A stretch of DNA of 64,000 bases from Membranipora membranacea (Eukaryota; Bryozoa; Gymnolaemata; Cheilostomatida; Membraniporidae), in assembly GCA_914767715.1 (NCBI GenBank), contig OU612065.1, forward strand, positions 34,160,001 through 34,224,000. Reading direction: 5' to 3'. A program made the position numbers and the translations under genes. Within the stretch, counting starts at the first letter, position 1. Every line of letters begins with the position of its first letter. The notes beneath the pieces are model-generated. The model did no database searches, was not told the DNA's origin, and saw only the letters and a program-made list of their open reading frames with translations. Positions 18,737 through 31,272 of the stretch are shown one piece after another.

Positions 18737-20140
18737 GGTGAAAAGTACCTGGCCTCCAACTATCGCCCTGTCAGCCTTACTTGTGTCACAAGTAAGGTAA
18801 TGGAGCACAAACTAACCAGCCACCTGATGTCACACGCTGAAAACAACCAGATATTCAACTGTAACCAGCACAGATTCAGAAGAAATCATGGGACTGAGAA
18901 ACAACTAATAGAGTTAACATCCGACATCACCAACAGCCTAGACAAAGGAGAAGAAATCGAAGCATGTGTGCTGGATTTCAGCAAAGCGTTTGACAAGGTT
19001 AACCACAGTAAGCTGTTATCCAAACTAGCGAAGTGTGGTGTAATCTATCAACTCATATCCTGGATTGATGACTTTCTTTCCCATCGCACTCAAAAAGTAG
19101 TTGTGGAGGGTGAGGAATCTACAGTAGCTCCGGTAACCTCGGGGGGTGCCCCAAGGGTCAGTTGTCGGGCCAGCGATGTTTTTGTTCTACATAAACGACC
19201 TGCCAGATACAGTTCGATCAAATGTACGACTCTTTGCCGATGATACCATAATATACAACTGTACAGTCAATAATCAACAACTACAAGAAGACCTAGCAAG
19301 CCTCGAATCGTGGGAGAAAGCCTGGGATATGGAGTTCCACCCCTCCAAATGCCAGCACATCACATTCTCTCGCAAAAGAAAACCAGACAGACAGACACTG
19401 AGTCTCCATGCTGCTGAAATACCTCGTGCAGAGCGCATTAAGTACATCGGACTCACCCTGGACCAGAAGATCACATGGTCAACCCACATTGAAAAAACCA
19501 CCACCAAGGCAAACTCTACACTAGGCTTCTTCAGACGGAATGTGCTGACAGACTCCACAGAGGTCAAAGCTACTGCTTACAAACAGTTAGTTCGACCTGT
19601 CATGGAATACTCTACAGCGGCATGGGATTCTATATCCAACACTGCGGCATCCCGTCTTGAAGCAGTCCAGAGAAGAGCAGCCAGAGTCATCTGCGGTATA
19701 CGTAGAACAGATAGACAGACAAGCACCACCAGCCTACTAACAACGCTCAACTTGCAACCTCTCTCAGAGCGACGAAGTGATCGACGTATGAAAATATTCA
19801 GCCAGTACCACTACGCAAACAACACAGTGCTCAGTAGATACACCAAGAGAGCCACTACCACCTCTGCCAGACGGCACCCACTGCAGTATCTAGCGCCACA
19901 TTCGAACAGTGACCACTATCGACGTTCCTTCTTCGTCCGCAATGCCAAAGAGTGGAACTTACTGCCTGCAGATAGTAATTATCTCATTCCCCCAAGTGCC
20001 TAGCATTGCTGTTCAATTGGTTGATCAATTGTTAATGACCCGGAAATGTTAAACCGATTTTGAGCAGAAGTTTCTAAAGTCACAGCTGGAGAGCTGGCGC
20101 TTGAGACGAAGAAGACGCAGGTAAATACGCAGGTAAATAG
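18737..20140 (+). mobile_element. 5'-truncated CR1/Jockey-like LINE, reverse transcriptase
   Basis: The frame begins inside RT (LASNYRPVSLTCVTSK) and continues with ACVLDFSKAFDKVNH, then PQGSVVGPAMFLFYINDLP and LFADDT (catalytic Asp pair), the thumb and a C-terminal LEAVQRRAARVICG, stopping at 20003. One extra G in the run at about 19140-19146 shifts the frame just before PQGS. The endonuclease and first RT motifs are missing. It is not functional as it stands. Confidence 0.9.
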
Positions 20141-20300
20141 TAATGAGTAACAACACAACAGCCCGGTTGGATGACCAGTTTTGTTACTCACCTTTCCTTG
20201 CTTGCTGCTGTTTGATATGTTTTGTAGCTGGCCCCAAAGGGGGGCTAGTCAAACATTGCATGACAAGACCCGTCCCAATAATGTTTTGGACTTGGAGTGA
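20135..20300. repeat. ~160-bp repeat flanking the LINE, right copy
   Basis: Direct copy of 18530-18695, about 90 percent alike by eye. A fragment with CAACAGCCCTGTTACTCC also occurs near 26488. Confidence 0.8.
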
Positions 20301-20977
20301 ACCTGTGTTGCAGTTTGTACTCAAACTCAAACTGATTAAAAATTGAAAATTTAAGCAAGTTGAGTCCGTCAAGATTGTTAGTCAGTGTTTCTCCTAGACC
20401 TTGATTGTTGTAAGCAAGGAGTACTGTTACTCCTTGATGTAAGTAAGCAATGATGGTGGGTGAGCAGCGAGCTCCCAGTCTCAATCATTGACTTTGACTA
20501 TAGACCTGCAATGTTGCTTTGGAATAAGTCGGCCAAGAGCAAACTGGGGGAAATATGGGATCACCTTACTTTGTTTCTGCTACATGTTAGTTAGTAATTT
20601 TACCCAAACTAGTAGCTTGTTGTTACATCTTAAACTTTGGTCATTTTGCACATGTATACTGGTGCCTAGACAAATGGATCTCATTGCCTAGACTGAGGGG
20701 GTTTTAGTTTCAGTTAGTAGCCAGTGTGATGTGTCGTCTAATCGTAAGCCAATACAGCCACAACCAGTTTCCCGAAAGCGATTGCTCAGTCACCTATTTT
20801 CCACTTACACCCAGGTCATCTCGATGAGTTGGAAACTAGCCAATAACCGGCCGTTGGTGGCAGATGCCTGCCATAATCCTCAACACAATCACACAGTAGT
20901 ATTCTGTGAGCTCTGACCCAGTAAGACTGGTGTTTAACAATGCTTACTCGGCGCACTCAAAGCGCAGGTGTGCCCCA
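20301..20977. other. Intergenic, nothing recognised
   Basis: Short open frames only, with no recognisable protein pattern or repeat termini. Confidence 0.5.
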
Positions 20978-21222
20978 GGGGGTCTTTCAATTAGAAACAG
21001 CCAAAATCACAATCTGATCGCTCACTCCCTGAGTGAGTGATACCTGCTAGGTTCTCGCTTTCAGATCGCTCACTCACTTGATGGAACTATATACATTCTG
21101 AGTGAGCGATTTCGGAGCGATTTTGTCTAATTGAAAGACCAAGTGAGTGATAACTTTGGAGGGATGTGATAGTGATAACTTGCTTTAGTAAAGGATCTCT
21201 CTTTCTAATTGAAAGACCCCCC
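20978..21222. mobile_element. 245-bp MITE with ~20-bp terminal inverted repeats
   Basis: It starts GGGGGTCTTTCAATTAGAAA and ends TTTCTAATTGAAAGACCCCC, near-perfect inverted repeats. Internal GAGTGAGCGAT/ATCGCTCACTC palindromes are shared with 7108-7318 and 30400-30640. The family is unassigned. Confidence 0.8.
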
Positions 21223-21908
21223 TGTTTGCCTATAAACTCGGTTTGCCGATAAACAACGGCCCAAGAAAGACACATAGGCAAACATGATCCTCATGTTTAT
21301 CCTAGCTTACAAGAAGATCTGTTGTTCATTGAGTTTCATATTTTGGAAAACACATGATATTATTGTTCATCAGATCTTTCGGGTTTGGCAAAAATATAAA
21401 CGGTATTGCAGTCTGGGAATTCATGAGTATTTCCACCTCAAGTTTTGATCATCAGACAAGTTACATGTTAATTATTATGCATGATAATTTTCGCTGTGTT
21501 CATATAATCTCACTCACATTATGTTAGGCGCAGCAGTTTCACGATCACTGGAACTATCAGGTCGGCACTGATGCCATTTATAGACTAATACTGATACCTA
21601 TTAACATAACAGCACTCCACTCCCCAAATAAAAGTATATTTATTTGCTGTGCTTGTAATTTTTATGTGATTCAGCAAGTTGTCGGGCAATTCCAGCATAG
21701 GGAACTTCAGGAGATGGATCAGCTCACAGTGTAAAAGAAGTATCTGGAAAAGAACATCTAATCTTTCCATCAATCATAGAGAAAGTCCGCATCCAATATA
21801 TTAGTTAGTCTCTTGTGTTCCCAGAATGTTGAGTCATGCGCAATCCTCGTACTTTCAGCTGAGCCTCGTACGCCAAACTGAATCTTCTGAGATAATACTG
21901 CAAACAAG

Positions 21909-24900
21909 ATGGACGCTGATCTGTACGATGAGTTTGATAATTACATCGGACCTGACTTAGATGACAGTGATGATGAGTTAGCGGATCAGGATAGTGATGG
22001 GTCAGCTGACCTTGACGCTGTAGATGATGATCCCAATGATGCTGACGTATGTATTTTATGCTCCTTCTCCATCCAAGTTTCTTCTTTGCAAAGTTTCTTT
22101 TTTTGCTTGACGTCGTTTCAACATCATCAAGCTGTTTTTGGAGTAAAGCACTAAGTCTTGGAGTTTACTATGTGATTAGGAACTCAATTTGTACTTGGAA
22201 ATACATCCTTATTACACTCAATGTGCATGTAGAAGACCAATTACCCGATATCGATAATCATTTTACTTTTTTGAACCAGAATGATGATATGGATGGAGAT
22301 GATGGTGACGCTGCTATGCAGGTTGTACTACACGAGGATAAGAAGTATTACCCTACAGCTAGTGAGACGTTTGGTCCTGATGTGGAGGTAAGTTAATAAG
22401 AGGATTTCCAATCCGCCTTCCTCTTGTGTTTATGACTATATATCAATAAAATTAGGTCAAGATTTTATTCTCATCTTAGGATGTTTTTTTCACTGTAGTT
22501 ATGCTGCCCAAAACATTTTTGGTTGGCAGTGTACCAATAAGTAGGAGCTCAGATGAGCCCATCAGATTGAGAAGGCATGCAAGCTAAATTAAGCCTGGAT
22601 GCTAAGTATTCAAGTATAGTTTTGAAATTGATCAACTTTGGGAGCTAAGTTCTTGACTTTAGCATCTCAATGTCTTAACGTGTGATTTTTTAGACAATTG
22701 TACAAGAAGAAGACACCCAGCCGCTGACTGAGCCATTTATAGCACCTGTAAAACAGAGAAAGTTTGCATATACAGAGCGTGAACTGCCTATCACTACATA
22801 TGACTATGAGTGAGTGAGGCTCATTATTCAGTCTTTTCCTGAGAAAGACCAATCCTGCTGACAAATTCCGATTAACATACGGTGCCACCTCTGTTTTGGC
22901 CTTTTTTCCCAGTCTATATCGTGAATATCTTGCAACAACTCGTTTTTTGTTAGCTGATTTCGCCTTTGATGATAAATGAGTCATGAATTTTTGAGGCTGC
23001 AATTGGATGAATGTGGCATAATTTTTGTTTTCCATTCCCGATATCTCATATTGCGCTGCTCTTATCATATTTCAGGTTTTTAGCTGATCTGATGGACAAT
23101 GCTGACCTGATCAGAAATGTGTCACTGTGTGGCCATCTCCACCACGGAAAGGTAAGGAAAGCATTATCTCCCTGTTTCGTGATGTAAAGCAACACAATAG
23201 TGGTTCGAATGTGCCCGGCAATATACCAGGCTGGCAAGTCAGACTCACAGTGTATGTATCAATCATTGTTATCTGTATTACAGACCACGTTTGTGGATGC
23301 TCTGAGGAGCAGACCCATCCTCATTTCCGTAGTACAGACATGCTCACAGCTGACCTACGCTACACTGACACGCTCTTCACAGAGCAGGAGCGCGGAGTCA
23401 GCATCAAATCACAGCCTATCACTCTGGTACTACCTGATCTGAAGGGCAAGTCCTTCCTGTGTAACATATTTGATACACCCGGACACGTAAACTTCTCTGA
23501 TGAGGTGACGGCAGCATTAAGAGTCAGTGATGGAGTTGTGATCTTTGTGGATGCTGCTGAAGGAGTAAGTTGTTATGTTTGAATTGTCTACTATTGCTCC
23601 ACACTTTTTATCTCAACATATTTGTAAGCATGTCACAGCTGATACAAGTTTGAGTTTTCAGCATTCTTTAACTTGTCTTGTCTGCAATGGGGGATAACAC
23701 AACATAAATTCTTTAACTTGATGTTCCTTTTTGAGTGAAAATCACCCACAAGCGCGCCTGGATAAAGTTCTCCACGGGATGACTAAGCTGTTTACTCAGC
23801 CAACTGGAAGATTCAGTTAAGAGCTGCTAATATGTAGCTATCTCTCTATAAACAATCAACCAATACTGCCCCCCGCTCCCTCCACCACTATGGTTTGATT
23901 ACAGGTTATAATGAAAACAGAGAGATTGATACAGCACGCCTTACATGAGAGACTGGCCATCACTATCTGTATTAATAAGATAGACCGTCTGATACTGGAG
24001 CTCAAACTTCCCCCTACTGATGCATACTACAACCTCAGACACATCATCGATGAGGTACGTATCGAGATTAGACATTAAGCTCACTTTGCTTAGATAAATT
24101 AGTATATATCCGTTGGTAATGGATGTCCATGATACTTAGAGATGGCACATAACCTGTATATAAAGCATTACACATTTAGGGCAGTAAGGGCTATGCCTTT
24201 TTTTGCTGCAATCAACGACAAAAAGGAAAATATTATCCAGCTAGAGTTATGTTAATATTGATGGCAGCACCTTATTTTCCTTATTCTTATTCTCTTTATG
24301 GAGAGAAAATGAAGAAGATTTAGATGATCAGACTCAATGTTCAGTTGATCTAGTGGCACTATGTACACTTTGATAACAGAGTGCAGAAAAAAACTTCACC
24401 CAATTCAGATCCTTACACTTAGACATATCCCTGTATCTAGATCAAACTACAGCAACAGTTTTTTCAGTTAATCACTCAAGGAAATTATTATTGTTTCAGA
24501 TAAACGAGATAATAGCTAAGTAAGGAGATGATGAATCTCAGGGTATGGTCTCTCCTCTGCTCGGTAATGTCTGCTTCGCCAGCTCTTACTATAGGTTCTG
24601 CTTTACTCTGAGATCATTCGCTAACGTCTACTCTAAAACCTACCAGGGTATCAACGATGTGGAGTTTGCTAGGAGACTGTGGGGAGATATGTACTTTAAT
24701 AGCAAAACGTAGGTTTAATAATTCTTTTTTAATGTATATTCTCCTGGAATTTTAACGTTCATATTAAAAAGTAGGGTTGAAACATAAAATTTCCAAATAT
24801 TTTGACTGTTTACATTATGATGTAGGAGTCTGCTCATACCTGCCGCTCAGTGAAGAGTTAACCCTCAAAATTTGGCTGTTTGTTTAAGGTTTACTTTAGG

Positions 24901-26797
24901 ATATTGAAAAGATGTTTTGGCTTTTCCATACTGTAATTCATGTGTAAACTTTAAAATTTCAGCCGCAAATTCTCAAAGAAGTCACCACAGCCCGGAGCAG
25001 CGAGAAGCTTTGTGGAGTTTATACTTGAGCCTCTGTACAAGGTCTTCGCCCAGGTATACATGAAGTACTCCTTGATCAAGTAGCGCTCTCCAGGATAAAT
25101 TGTCTCCACTTGATGTTAAAAACTTAACATCAGACTAAATTTATTTTTGCTGATGATAAGTTTCACTACTTAGTTACAGTTTTGACTATAGTAGCTACAC
25201 AGTGAGAACTTCTGTGGAATGATTTTTTTGCCAATTCGAGTAGCTTTTCAAGAGTGTATCAACTTAGTCAGCCATTTATTTTATCCAACTTCAAGCAGCA
25301 ATCATAAAGGCACATGTATTGACTTGACTGCGTTTGCATTAACTATGTTATAAAACACAATAGTCTTTTGTGAGGCAATGGATACATGGACTCCTTTCTC
25401 CCTGCATTCTGGTGCAGAACCAACTCACAAGCTCGTCAGTTTTCTCTCATTTAGTAATTGGTCCATGCACTTGCCTAATGCCATTTAGTAAGAGACATCC
25501 TTCTGTGTAGCCACTGCTTAGGCCTATATTTCCTGTGTAGCCGCTACTTTAGCCTATATTTCCTGTATATACAGATAGTAGGAGATGTAGACGAATGCTT
25601 ACCCATGGTGTGTGAGGAGTTAGGTATACATCTAACTAAAGATGAGAAGAGAATGAATATCAGACCACTACTAAGATTAGTTCTCTCCAGATTCCTCGGT
25701 GAAATGAGCGGTATGTATGATACTAGGATATAGATAGTAACACCTCCTTGTGCCATCATTCTTATTTCGCCTGTGATACGAAAAGTTGGAGTTGTTTACT
25801 TCAATATATTGTGTGATCATGTGGGATAAATGTGCTGAAGTAGCAAACTTCAGGTAATAAATACCTCCTGGGCAGTCTGCGCCTTAAAATATGTGGAAAC
25901 CTGACAGTTGACAGCGAATGAGTATGATTCTATACTTTGTACAGAATATTGTCAATCACTGGTCGAAAGGTAATAGAGATAAAAAAAACACCTGTTGTCC
26001 TAAATCAATGTTGGATCTTTTTTTATAAAACTATGCTCTTATCATAGGAATGTTGAGATGGTAGTTACTATGCTCTAACACTGTATGTACTGTTACAGGT
26101 TTTGTTGAGATGGTAGTTAATATGCTCTAACACTGAGTTGGCTGTTACAGGTTTTGTTGAGATGGTAGTTACTATGATAAAGTCGCCCTAGAGATAACGG
26201 TAAGACTAAAGTAGAACACTTGTACACTGGACCTCAGGATACTGAAGTAGTGGAGGGTATGATAGAGTGTGACTCTGAGGTAAGTTATCTGGGGGAGGGG
26301 CGCCCGTATCTTAAAGTCAAGTCCTCACTATGGCCAGTTCAATTCTTTGGTCCAATTAATCAGAGTCTGGAGGGCCTCAGACTAACTACACTTGTGAATC
26401 AGTTCATTGTCATCTTCTGATCCTTGTTTTTACAGTACAGTATCAATTTGTGAGCTTTCTGTATTGATATATTGAATTATATCAAGGGGCAACAGCCCTG
26501 TTACTCCTTGGTTTATATATAACTATATCGACTCATTCTGTCCCATTCTCTCCCTGTTCTGTCTTATATGTCATTCATATCTCACATTTACTGTTGATTT
26601 TAGTCATCTCTCATGGTCCACACCACCAAGTTTTACCCGACAGACGATGCTACATCATTCCATGTGTTCGGACGTATCATGTCAGGGACTCTGTATGCTG
26701 GGCAGAAAGTGAGAATTCTGAGAGAGAATTACTCGATGGCTGACGAGGAGGATTCAAGAATCGGACAAGTCGGAAGACTTTGGGTCTCTGAGGCCAG
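21909..26797 (+). pseudogene. EFTUD2: EFTUD2 (Snu114/U5-116K) 5' half, truncated and disrupted
   Basis: EFTUD2 is the EF-2-like GTPase of the U5 snRNP that drives spliceosome remodelling. Eleven exons fit: 21909-22046, 22280-22387, 22694-22809, 23076-23151, 23284-23564, 23905-24054, 24500-24708, 24963-25053, 25575-25710, 26151-26279, 26604-26797. They give the acidic N-terminus (MDADLYDEFDNYIGPDLD), G1 GHLHHGK, G3 DTPGHVNF, G4 CINKIDRL and domain II start ([19 protein letters not shown]). Lesions: one base missing in exon 5 near 23303 (281 nt where 282 are needed), in-frame TAA at 24521-24523, and one extra T near 26189. The last exon ends in phase 2 and nothing encoding domains III-V follows before the collagen gene. 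Introns are retained, so this is a duplicated and not a retroposed copy. Assembly errors could explain the small lesions but not the missing half. Confidence 0.85.
26060..26151 (+). repeat. Tandem partial duplications of EFTUD2 exon 10 acceptor
   Basis: The stretch TGTTACAGGTTTTGTTGAGATGGTAGTT and its downstream ATGCTCTAACACTG are repeated two to three times immediately before the exon (26050, 26097 and 26147), each with its own CAG acceptor. Confidence 0.75.
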
Positions 26798-27366
26798 GTA
26801 TTAATTTGCAAACCCTAAAGGAGTAAAGACATTAATAGGAAGAAAAAATTTGCCATTGAAAGTAGACTTGAAATAGATGCTAGCTAACATTGACACACCC
26901 TCTTAACTTTATATAAACTACCCTCTTGATAGCTAACATTAAATCCCCTAACCAGCTATATCAAACTCTTGCTAATATTTACTCCCATAGAGTATGTCCA
27001 AACTTCTTTATCTGCAGCAGCCCCTATTATTTAAAGAAAATTTTGGTTTGGTAGTAGAGTTCTCACCAGTGTGTGGCCATCACTTCTCACTATTGCGTTG
27101 TGTGCCATTAAATTATTATTATTATCATATTATTATATTATATGGAAATATTGTTTGTTTTTTTTACTTTATTATTCCAATATTGTACTCCTATTTTCAT
27201 CAGTAATTCACTATTCTGAATTTTGTACTGATGCCAAATAATGCAATATGCAAAACAAGCTCCAATCATATTGGACAGACTGCGGAACCAGAATAGAATA
27301 ATAGTGATTTTTCAATAAATTAAAACTATCGCTATAATATATTTGCGTATTTATTTTTCTTTTCAG
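26798..27366. other. Gap between EFTUD2 copy and collagen gene
   Basis: No continuation of EFTUD2 is visible in any frame. An (ATT)n stretch lies near 27112-27140. Confidence 0.55.
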
Positions 27367-27369
27367 AGT

Positions 27370-29120
27370 ATGGCTCGTAAGAACAAAGACCCACAAACAA
27401 AAGAGGTTACGACCTTTGGCTCAGCAACTGTAGCGTATGTCAATTTTGATCTTCTTATCGGCGCCATCGGATTGGGGATTTATTTTACTGACAAAGAGAA
27501 TCGTCAACAGAGTGCTTTGGATCAAGTGAGTTGTATTATGAATCCTAAGTGTAATATTATGAAAACATTTATGCAAAAAAAACTTTAGTATTTTATACTG
27601 TTCAACTTGCCAGGCATATATTGTTGTTTGAGGAATTCAACTCAGCAAACAGGCTCCAAAGATATTGAATATATCCCCACTCACCCCCGCCAGTCTGCCC
27701 AGGATACCGTGAAGGTCTCTGTAATTACTATTTTTCTTTCTCAGGGGAAAACAACTTGCCTCTAAATAACTACTTGCTATTTGTATACTCACAAGCCAAT
27801 CTCTATAAATATGGAAACAAAAGCGGCTGGATGCTGTCTTCATCAAAGTTGTGTCGTGGTTCATGCTTTGTGGAATGAGAAATATTAGGTAACATGTATA
27901 CAAATACCTTTTGTGAGTTCAAATGTCCCCCCAATGTTTTGACAGCTTCATGCAATGTAATGCTTACATACAGCACTGACTGCTTGTATGTATACATTTC
28001 ATAATCATAAATTGAAAATGCATACAGGTTAAGTCTCTTGCCATAAAGTCCAGAAAATAGGAACATCAACATAATATGATATCACTGGACAACCTAAGTA
28101 CAGGTAATGGAACATTACCTGATCAAATACTTTTTACCAATTTAAGGGGACACGATTATCGAGGGGCAGGTTGTTGGAATACCAGGAGTAAACGGTGTAA
28201 GAGGACAAACTGGAGAAAAAGGATTCAGAGGAGTGACTGGTAAGTTTGGGCCGGGGGCCAAGAGTCTGGGGAGCTCAGACTAGCTATAACCATCCTGTAG
28301 CTTGCAAAATTTCCGACCAAACAGTCTGTCAAAAACTGAACCCAGTAAACACTGTATCACCATAGATATAGTTGTCCATGAAGGCCAACATATATATGAA
28401 AACAAAGATTGAAATGGCAAGGAGATCTACAAAGCTCTAACTGAGCCTTGAGATCATCATCAGAAAAAAAAATCCTAATTCAAGTCAGTTGATTTGCTCC
28501 GCACACTAGTAGTTTGAAAATCTGCGGCTTCAATGTTTACACCAAGGGTCACCAAGAGGTAACTTCCATAATTTTTCACCCCCTTTATTATTTATTGAAT
28601 GTCACAACAATTTCTTACAGGAGCTGCCGGAGCTAGAGGTGCTCAAGGTACCCAGGGAGTGCCGGGGAGAAATGGTATAAATGGTACTCCAGGGAGCAAC
28701 GGACAACCAGGCACCCCAGGTTTGAATGGTGCACCAGGAACGATCGGAGAAGATGGTAGTACAGGCTCTCCCGGTGTGCAAGGTGTTGCTGGACCTAATG
28801 GAACTCCAGGAGCGCCAGGAGCTCAAGGCACAATTGGAGTGTTTGGAACCAATGGAAGCCCAGGCTTGCCTGGTACGCCAGGTGTCAATGGAATTCAAGG
28901 ACCGCCAGGAGAACCAGGGACTGCAGGAGTAGCCGGAGTTCAAGGGCCCGCAGGTGTGTCCGGACCATTCGGAATACCTGGTCCAGATGGGGTACAAGGA
29001 CTACCTGGAGCACCAGGTGTGGATGGAGAGGATGGAGAGGATGGGACACCAGGTCCAAGAGGGCCAACTGGTGAGCCGGGCCGAGGTCCAATAGAGGCAC
29101 TATTTGCCGAATTCGGTTGA
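27370..29120 (+). CDS. Short collagen-like protein with N-terminal membrane segment
   Basis: Exon 1 (27370-27525) starts [18 protein letters not shown] and carries the hydrophobic [16 protein letters not shown] (about residues 22-38). No signal peptide precedes it, so a type II membrane anchor is likely. A short exon ending at 28239 (acceptor near 28163-28172, weakly defined) encodes [16 protein letters not shown]. The main exon (28621-29120) encodes about 150 residues of nearly perfect Gly-X-Y, rich in Pro and Asn, ending [11 protein letters not shown]-stop. No C-propeptide (fibrillar COLFI or NC1) is present. It should form a trimeric surface or matrix collagen. AATAAA at about 29213 fits its polyadenylation. 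An exon between 27525 and 28163 may be missed. Confidence 0.75.
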
Positions 29121-29212
29121 TCACATATTATGTTGACTGTCCGCAATCACATGACTGTATATCAATATTATCATACATTATCAAACTATACATCAATACT
29201 ATTGTTTGTAAC

Positions 29213-29218
29213 AAATAA
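29213..29218 (+). terminator. Polyadenylation signal of collagen-like gene
   Basis: AATAAA about 93 bases after the collagen stop codon. Confidence 0.5.
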
Positions 29219-30399
29219 AAATTTGTGATTAAGAAATAATTTTGCTTCTATGGGGGAATTGACTAATCGGTACTGTATGACTTGGCAAGCCCACGAGCAA
29301 CAGATGAGAATCTCCTGTGAAAAATTGCCAAAATTACTCTAATTTGCTAACTGTAGATTTAATAATATTTATATATATTTATATGATGCTAATCTAACTG
29401 ATTGATATCAGATGTAATCACACTATGATTATCTTATACTGTCAAGTACTCTATAGAGAATAATGTGGTAACACTTTTAGTCTGAAATGTATGATTTATG
29501 TATGACACCGGATACCAAACATTTAAAAAATCTCTCCTCCACCACAGAGGGTACAAACTTGTTCTAAGTTTTAGGTATGTGTTTATAAATCGAAATTTCC
29601 GACAATAGCAAGATGACACTACTGGCTATTATATGTATATCTATATATTATATCTTCAAGTTTCAGACTTAGATTTCTAATTGATGACCTCTGAATCTCA
29701 TAACTTGTAGGAATTTGCCAATTACACCTGCCAAGTGAACTTGTATAATCCCTTCATAATCGACAATGACACCCCTGGACACCTGATAATTAATAAGGAT
29801 AGGCATAAATGTTGTCGATGTATATTCATGACAACTAGAGAATTTTTTGGGTTTTCCAAAAGTGACTTGCTGAAAATGTTGTAGGGCTACGGCCCCCATA
29901 CATTGCCTATGAATACACCTCCTCCACCCCCCTTAAGGCTGAATTACAGCCTGCCCTAAAAAAGGTATGCTGTTTATTATAATCAGAGCTCTCACAACCA
30001 CTCGTGTTTAGGCCATGTTACTCAGGCGATTTCAGAATATGAGTTTGAAACTCAGATTTTGTTTCATATTAATTAATAATGAACTCCGTCAGTGTGGATT
30101 AGACGACAATAATGAACAACCCTTTTGCGTTGTAATACGTGATGATACACTGACACACTAACCAACTGGCTGTTTTCAGTTGAATTCTCAATGATGACCT
30201 GCTTATAAATCACAAACTGAACATTTCACCATTGGAGCCAATGAAATTCATCTCCGGCTGTGCTGCAGACCTTGTTCGGGAGGCTTACAGTCGCTGAACC
30301 CCAAAACCCTCAGCTAATTATGCACAAAGCGCTTTGCACCTTTAAAATGCAACTACCAAACACAGTATAAGCAAAACTCAGAATTTGGATCCATCCAGG
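29219..30399. other. Intergenic, nothing recognised
   Basis: AT-rich sequence with short frames only. No repeat termini or coding motifs seen. Confidence 0.5.
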
Positions 30400-30640
30400 T
30401 GGTCTTTCAATTAGGATAAGCCATTGAATTCCATACCGAATAGTACAATATTCGTTGGGATGAGCGCGTTATTATTATCGTTAACTTTGTGTTTCCTTCA
30501 ACCAATTAGACACCAACTCACTCCCAAATTGCTCTCTCAGAATGTATATAGTTCCATCAAAGAGTGAGCGATTTGTGAGTGAGACCCAAGCAGGACTCGC
30601 TCACAGATCAGATTGCGATCTTGGTTGGTTGAGAGCACCC
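30400..30640. mobile_element. MITE of the CTTTCAATTAG family, copy 3
   Basis: GGTCTTTCAATTAGG at the left and internal blocks CAGAATGTATATAGTTCCAT and GATCAGATTGCGAT match the elements at 7108-7318 and 20978-21222. The right terminus (GGTTGAGAGCACCC) is degraded. Confidence 0.55.
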
Positions 30641-31272
30641 ATTATAAGGTGCCGATATAATTTGTTAATATTTAGGAGTTGTCTGTACTTTGATAATGCA
30701 CTCTGATTGGATGATCTGTGTATACTGATTAGGCCTTTTAAAATAGTTTTAACATAGCGCATGCAGGCATAGTTTGTAGAGGTTTGATGAATTGTCATTA
30801 CAAACACCTGCCGTGTATGTAAGTGAACGAGGGAGAAAATGTAAATTCAGATGACTGAAAGGGTTATAATATGATCATTGATCCTCCATGCCACTCACTA
30901 TATTGCAAGGCTTTTCCTACCACCAACTTACTAATAATAATGATCTTAATCCAAACCAGGGATCTGTGCCAAAGAACAGCTCATACATTCAGTTGAGTTA
31001 GCTCAACATTAACATCACCAAGCTCTTTGCTGGAAGCCTCTTTTGTTCACTCAGCACAGAAATGGAAAATACGATGAGAGAGCTGTATGGCCCAATAGTT
31101 CCTTTCACTTTCATGGTTGCCGGCAAATTTGATTTCCTATCAATCATCAACATACCAAATAGATATGCAGTCATTTGTTGACTACAGTGCTATTAATGTG
31201 AGCAATGATAGTTTGTTGCTTATTTATTGTAATCTTTCTCCTCAGTCTAATCCTGATCTGCCTTTACACTAG

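Noticed and set aside
18530-20300. LTR retrotransposon (direct repeats around an RT)
   Set aside because: The RT is CR1/Jockey-like, there is no gag, protease or integrase, and the repeats lack TG...CA ends.
28602-29146. Several open frames on the minus strand across the collagen exon
   Set aside because: The Gly-X-Y repeat keeps other frames open by composition; the + strand frame is clearly collagen.
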